From contig NC_086258.1 of assembly GCF_021018805.1 (NCBI RefSeq), positions 13,303,936-13,367,935 of the forward strand: DNA of 64,000 bases, given 5' to 3'. The translations under genes were made by a program, and so were the position numbers. The notes beneath the pieces are model-generated. The model ran no database searches. It saw nothing but the letters and a program-made list of their open reading frames with translations, and was not told the origin of the DNA. This document shows positions 58,614 through 64,000 of this stretch, in pieces. How positions within the stretch are numbered: the first letter of the stretch is position 1; every line of letters begins with the position of its first letter. The stretch is from Prinia subflava. Its lineage: Eukaryota > Chordata > Aves > Passeriformes > Cisticolidae.

Positions 58614-61600
58614 AGTTTGCAATACAGGCTGGATTTGCAGAAAATGCAAAATGCTGCTAAAGCCATTAGCATTTCTTATAACCAAAATGACAAATGGTCT
58701 TTACATTAATCTCAAATAACTTCTTTAAAGCAAGGATCAGGAAAGAATTTTCCTCAGAAGGATATTGCTGCTCAGATGGAGAGGGGCTTTCACGAGGCTT
58801 TCTCACCTTCTGTGGGATTGATGGGCTTGAAAAAACCATTGGTCTGACTTCCTTTGCTGATCCTCCTGCTAAAAAAAAATCATAAAATTGCAAAGTCTGC
58901 ATAGACAAAAGACTGAACCACGCTGTGACTCAGAGTGTCCAGTAAACCCTTTGGAGTAGCAGGGCAGTAATTCAGATTTAACTTGTTCAGCTCCGTGTCT
59001 TGCTGCAATTAAACTGGGCTGTCGTGGCCAGCTGGATTATTTTTCAATTCCAGCCCTTTATTTGATGGGGGTAGAGCTTCCAATGCCAATCACAGCTCCA
59101 GAAAAGTCTGGAAATAAGTTCTGAAGGAGATTTTGGAGGAGGAAGCTGTTTCTTCCCTCTCCCCCAAGGTGAGACTTCCACTCACTGTAATCACAGTGAG
59201 TTCTGTCACAGAACTTGAATTTTCCTGTTTGCTTCCATGGGTTTGGGCTGGTTTGGGGGGATTTTTTTGTGGGTATTTTTTCTAATCAAGAGGTTTTTTT
59301 CCTCTTCATTCAAGCAAAATATTTTTTCCACTGGCAACCTTGTCCTAATTCTGCTTTTGAAGTGCATTTTCCCCTTTGTTTTGGTCCCCTCTGTCCCCAG
59401 CTGGGGCAGGGACCTGCTGTGGCCATGGAAGAGAAGGGTGCAGGTGCCACTGAGGAAAGAAAACAGCAAAAGGAGTCGATTTGGTCCAAGCAGCAGCATG
59501 AAAATGCCCCACACACCCATCAGTGAGTGGCAGAGCTTTATCTGGCAAATCTCCCAGTCCAAAATTCAGGTGGAATTTTAAGTATAAAAGCTTAAAACAG
59601 GATGCCTTGGTTTGCGTTTGCCACAGATACAGAAAACCAGAGGGGGAAAAAGCAGATTTCCTACAGCTCAGCTGATGCACAGTCACTTGCTAAACCCCAG
59701 GAACTTCGAAAATCTCTTTCTGGCAAATGAATTACAGCCCTGCCTGGGCTGGCAGGGCTTTAGCAGAACACAATGGCACTTCAGAGCACTTAGTGAGGGT
59801 TCATTAAAAAATAGCTCCAAATTATATCATGCAGGAAGTACGTGGGATGGAACAAAGAGGAGTGGGTGAAAAGCAGAGGTTCCCAAATCGATGTGTTTTG
59901 GGAAAACCATCTCCAGGTTCCAATCACCGTGTCAGCTGAATCCTTTGGGCTGCCTTTGTGAGCAGGATCATGCAGGAAATCCCAAGAAAACAGAATTTCT
60001 CGTAAGGCTTCTGGTGCATCAGCCCTGAAGGAAACCACAAAAACAACTGCTCTCCTCCCAGGTGGGGGCTGGAGATGAAATTTGTGTCTGAGGGTGTCCA
60101 AACTCTGCAGGGCTTTCCAAAACCCCCCTCTGGATGGAGAAACAGGCACAGGACAGGGGCAGAGGGTCCATCTCTAAATTCTGCATTGTTCTCTCATCAG
60201 CTTGGCTGGAACTGACGCAGTGACTTCATTTATTTAAGGATATTTTCAAACATTTCCTATAGGTCTCGGATCAGGTATCAGTTTGGAACATCTTTAAGGA
60301 AAGTTTAGAGCTTTTACACACTTCCCTGAACAATGGATTCTTTTCTTGGTTGTTGCTGTGAAATGGGTTTCTGCTGAACCTGAAATGCATAAACAGTGAT
60401 AAAAATTGGCTCTAAAAGGTCTATAAAGATAATTTATATTCAAGACTTGGTTAAGGAGTTGGATTGGCCCATCCTCACCTTTTAGAGGACCGTAATAATA
60501 AAGGTTAAAGACCAAAACCAGTGATACAAGAGGGATATTTAAGTCAAGACTGTTATTGGTGTCTTCTGAACAACACCCTGGAAGAGTTTTTGGCAAAAGC
60601 TCCAGCAGAAGGGTGAATTTTCTGGGAGTGAGGATGTTCTAATTTGCCCACTACCTCTTTAGCTAGATGTGTTTCCAACTAGGAAATGTTCTTGGTACAA
60701 ATTATGTATGCATTTCTTTTTATTTCCTAAAATACTACTGGGAAATAATTTTTCTCAGATCTCCTCAGCAATGTTTGTTATCCTGTTTTCACTGGATTAT
60801 GAAAACGAGAGATGCTTGCAATTTCTGGTTTCTTTAGGGGTGAGTTTTATCTCTTTTGTGAAGTTTATAAACTGCCCAAGTCTGTTTTAAGTCCTACAGT
60901 TTTTAAAAAATTTAACAATTCTCATCTAGCAGCAAAATTTCTTGGAGAGAGGAATCAAAATTTCTCAAACACGAGAGGAAAAACGAATAAGAAAAAAGAG
61001 CTTTTTTACAGATGGAAAGCCGGGAAATAGCACAAAAAATTGGAGAGGGTTAAAAAAAAAAGCCTTCATGCCAAGGATCTTGTCTTGTTGTCCTCTGCAA
61101 ACTCTGCAGAAAACTGCTGGCACCACACAAACCCCACCGAGGCTCTGCTGAAATCAAAGTCCAGCTCAAGGTTTTGGTTCGTTGTTTCTTTCTTTCTTTT
61201 TTTTTCCAGGGTTTGTGAGAGCGATTTCCCTTCCACCTGCTGAGCAAACAGGATAGCAGTAAAATATTTCCTCCGAGTGACTCACGGATCTGTCGGAGGT
61301 GATGAGGCCCGTGGGGAGCTGGATGATGTCTTAAATAACGATTTGCTCCTCTCCTCCTGGCGTTCCCAGGCTGTGCAAAGGGAGCCAGGGATGTTCTGAT
61401 GTTCTGCTGGGGGTTGTTTTGCTCTCAGGTGTCCAGCAGGCATCTGCAGCTCGCTGGGATTTGAGATGCACGAAACAAATCGGGTGGTGAGGGGGGAAAT
61501 ATCAGGGGTTTAGCGATGTGCTGCTTTTACAGCCTGAAAAATTGAGTTAATCACCCAAAATTCCTGCTAGGGATGGGTTGTGCTGCGTGGAACATGAGGT

Positions 61601-63257
61601 TTATCTGCTCAGAGTTATTTTGTGGGGATTTTTTCTCCCATTTTGAGGTGCTGAGGGATGAAGGCTCTGCAGCCATGAGAGCAGGCACCTTCCATGTTGG
61701 AACTGCGTGATCCCATCTATTCCCAAAGGGAAAATGTCACAGTGCACACGGAAAGAACCACACCAGGACACGCTGGTGAGCAAAGCAGGAAAAAGGGCGA
61801 GTTTATTTACAAAACTCAATTTTATACATTTCTTATGGGGCCTGTGGATTGGAGGATGGAATTCCACCTCTCAATCCACATTGATCAAGCCAACTGTTAA
61901 TCGCTTTTATTTTCTCACCTAGAAATATGTAAACAATGAAAGAGTTAGCAAAACACGGCCATTGTTTATAGCAGAGAGTGTGATAAGGTAAAATTCCTGA
62001 CTCCAATATGAAGAACATTACAGAAGGCTTAGAAAAGTCTTCAAAGCCAGGGTGACAGGAAAATCCAGGGTTTGTGGCCCAGCACAGCTCATTCTGTGCC
62101 ATTCTTGGGGCAGCTTGAGCTGCTCCTCCTGCTGACAGCCAGAAACCCAGGGGGCTCCAGCAGATCTCACTCTTTTATTTTTATTTTTATTTCTCTTCCA
62201 CCAAGGCAAGGCACCGAGGGGAAGATTAAAGTGAATTATTGCGCGCTATGGGTTTCGGAAACATCCTTCTGCTTCCTTCCCAGGTCATGCTCAGCCCCGT
62301 GGGGTGGGACTGCAGGCTCTGCTCCCATTCCCAGCCCGAGCCCTTCCCATTCCCAGTGCTGCTCTTCCCAACATCCGACCGGTGCGTTTCCAAGGGGAAA
62401 TGATTTACTCCATCTATAGAAAGAAATTCTTCCTATTTAAAGACACCCCCGACAAAGCCAAGTGAGGAAAAAAAAAAAATGGCTGCAATTTAAATAGGCT
62501 GTGTTTGGGTTTTTTTTGTTTTTTTCCGAGAATGTTTTTGTGTTTTCCGTGAAGGATAAAGAGAATTTCTGCAGGAGAAGGTCTGCCGTTGTGCTCTCAA
62601 TAATTGCTTTTTGAAATGAATATATCCACTGCTTCCCCACCTGAAATTAAACCCCATGTATCCACAATGGAAATATTGATTTCTAAATAGTCGGAGTGCG
62701 AAATTAAAGCGTAAACTGGAGGCGTAGTGAATTAAAGAAAAGGGATATTTAGTTACACAGGAATTAATATTTGGACTTGTATTTAACTGATGATCTGAAA
62801 ACAAGGTGACATCCAGGAACAGCCAGGCTGAAAACAATTTGGGTTTATTTTCTTTTGTTTCAGAACTGTATTGAGGACTGAAACGTTCCTGTCCTTCTCA
62901 CTTCCCACTCCTGCTGAAGTTTTTAAACCAAGGTTAAAGAAGAAAAGGAACAGCATAAGCAAATTTCAGCAGACAATATTAATTACAAGGCAGCTTTTTT
63001 CCCCCCTATTCTCTAATAATCTACACTGGAATATTTCGGTGTTGTTTTCCCCGTGCCAGCAGACTCTCACTGAATTTATCCAAACTCATCTGAGTTCTTA
63101 ACTCACCACTTGCCTCAAGCTGGAGGCTGCCTCAAAAGCCAAATGGAACTTTGCCAGTGGGGTCAGGTTTGTTAACAAACTTTTTTTTTTTAACATTGAA
63201 ATCATGCCTTTCTTTCCCTGAAGTCATCATTTTGCCCTTGCCACGGGGCATTTTGCC
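58614..63257. other. unique non-coding DNA
   Basis: A perfect 9-bp palindrome lies at 59180-59201. 60400-61030 is AT-rich, an A run is near 61052-61061, T runs are near 61194-61206 and 62510-62525. No exon or repeat family recognised. Confidence 0.45.
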
Positions 63258-63325
63258 CATCCTATGACTTGATGATCTCAAAGATTCTTTTCCGACCTGG
63301 TTAATTCTGGGATTCTGTGATTATT
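63258..63325 (+). mobile_element. CR1 LINE 3'-end fragment
   Basis: ATGACTTGATGATCTCAAAG, then TCTTTTCCGACCTGGTTAAT, then TCTGGGATTCTGTGATT matches the CR1 tail with terminal octamers. Confidence 0.8.
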
Positions 63326-63898
63326 CCTCCAGGAGGGTTTTGGGGTTTTTTTCAGGCATCTGTTTGGGGGGATATTGAAGGGAAAGGCTCCAAATCCACA
63401 GCAGGAGGTTTCCAGGTTGATTCCCAACTGGAGGCACTTGGGAAGTTGATATTACGGATGAAGCTGTTCCCATTCACACGCACAAAAATATTTCTTGCCC
63501 CAGGAACAAAAAGAAATGCTTTCAGTTTGCATATTGTCAGCTTCTATGGCATGGAAGGTGAATGTGATGGGGGAAAAGAGGAGAACTGAATGAATTCCTC
63601 CAGGAACAGCTAAAGCTGTCAGGCTCTGGGCTGGGGAGGATGCTCCAGCTGACAAGTGAGACTGCAGAACTACAAAGATTTATTGTGCTCCAAGATAATT
63701 CCCGTGCTTGCTGAGCAGAGCTGCTGCCCCGGAGTAGCTGCTCTCAGAAATATTTTCCATCGTGAACTCCAAATCCCTTTTCTTGCCCAGATTTGATCAG
63801 AACAAAAAGCCCCAGGATTTACATGGCTGTCACTGCCCTTGGGGATGGCCTGATTGCCTGAGGGACAGGTTGTGTGAAGGGAGGAGTGAAGGGGTGCA
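63326..63898. other. unique non-coding DNA
   Basis: Nothing recognised. Confidence 0.45.
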
Positions 63899-63944
63899 GG
63901 GAAATTGGGGAAATAAATTGGGGAAATTGGGGAAATTGGGGAAA
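63899..63944. repeat. (GGGGAAATT)n short repeat
   Basis: About five imperfect 9-13-bp units of GGGGAAATT or GGGGAAATAAATT near the window end. Confidence 0.85.
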
Positions 63945-64000
63945 TGGAGAGCAGAGATGCCCAGGTGTGGTTGGTGCTGCCTCAGCCCTGGTCTGGGGTA

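Overview
The window reads as vertebrate nuclear DNA, most likely from a bird and probably a songbird. Three things support this. There are CR1 LINE 3' ends with the typical (ATTCTRTG)n tail. There are short solo LTRs of endogenous retroviruses. Primate or rodent type SINEs and L1 are absent, and CpG is depleted over most of the length. I find no confident protein-coding exon, tRNA, rRNA or snRNA gene. Open frames are short and resemble no protein family I know, apart from a CR1 ORF2 remnant. The segment is best read as intergenic DNA or a long intron. The songbird assignment is inference.

Layout. 1-5 kb holds a near-perfect long inverted repeat (1513-2634) and a composite LTR element (3439-4168). 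6.9-8.8 kb holds two solo LTRs of one family; a third copy lies at 19712-20151. A related LTR family has copies at 3439-3863 and 50421-50847. 10-17 kb holds a 13-bp satellite, two adjacent CR1 3' ends, a pure 310-bp TTCCT tract, a 14-bp repeat and a 98-bp repeat. 16.8-19.7 kb is mostly unique, with a CpG cluster next to a weak exon candidate. 25.6-25.9 kb has repeated hairpin units and a GATA/MEF2-like cluster, followed by a 38-bp minisatellite. 28-38 kb is largely unique and contains two blocks (about 29.56-30.01 and 31.33-31.77 kb) that retain more CpG than their surroundings. 38.9-40.2 kb is a 65-bp minisatellite with higher-order structure and an inverted unit at its left edge. It is followed directly by a CpG-rich block at 40.26-40.55 kb. 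45-56 kb carries four more minisatellites (41, 50, 22 and 67 bp units) and a GAAT microsatellite. 56-64 kb is mainly unique DNA with a CR1 fragment near 63.3 kb.

The main themes are an unusually high density of unrelated minisatellites, several with internal higher-order duplication; two related LTR families sharing TGATGCC-type ends and 4-bp target duplications; and a few candidate regulatory blocks. No new multi-gene system is visible. Repeat assignments come from reading the sequence and from remembered family hallmarks, not from database searches.
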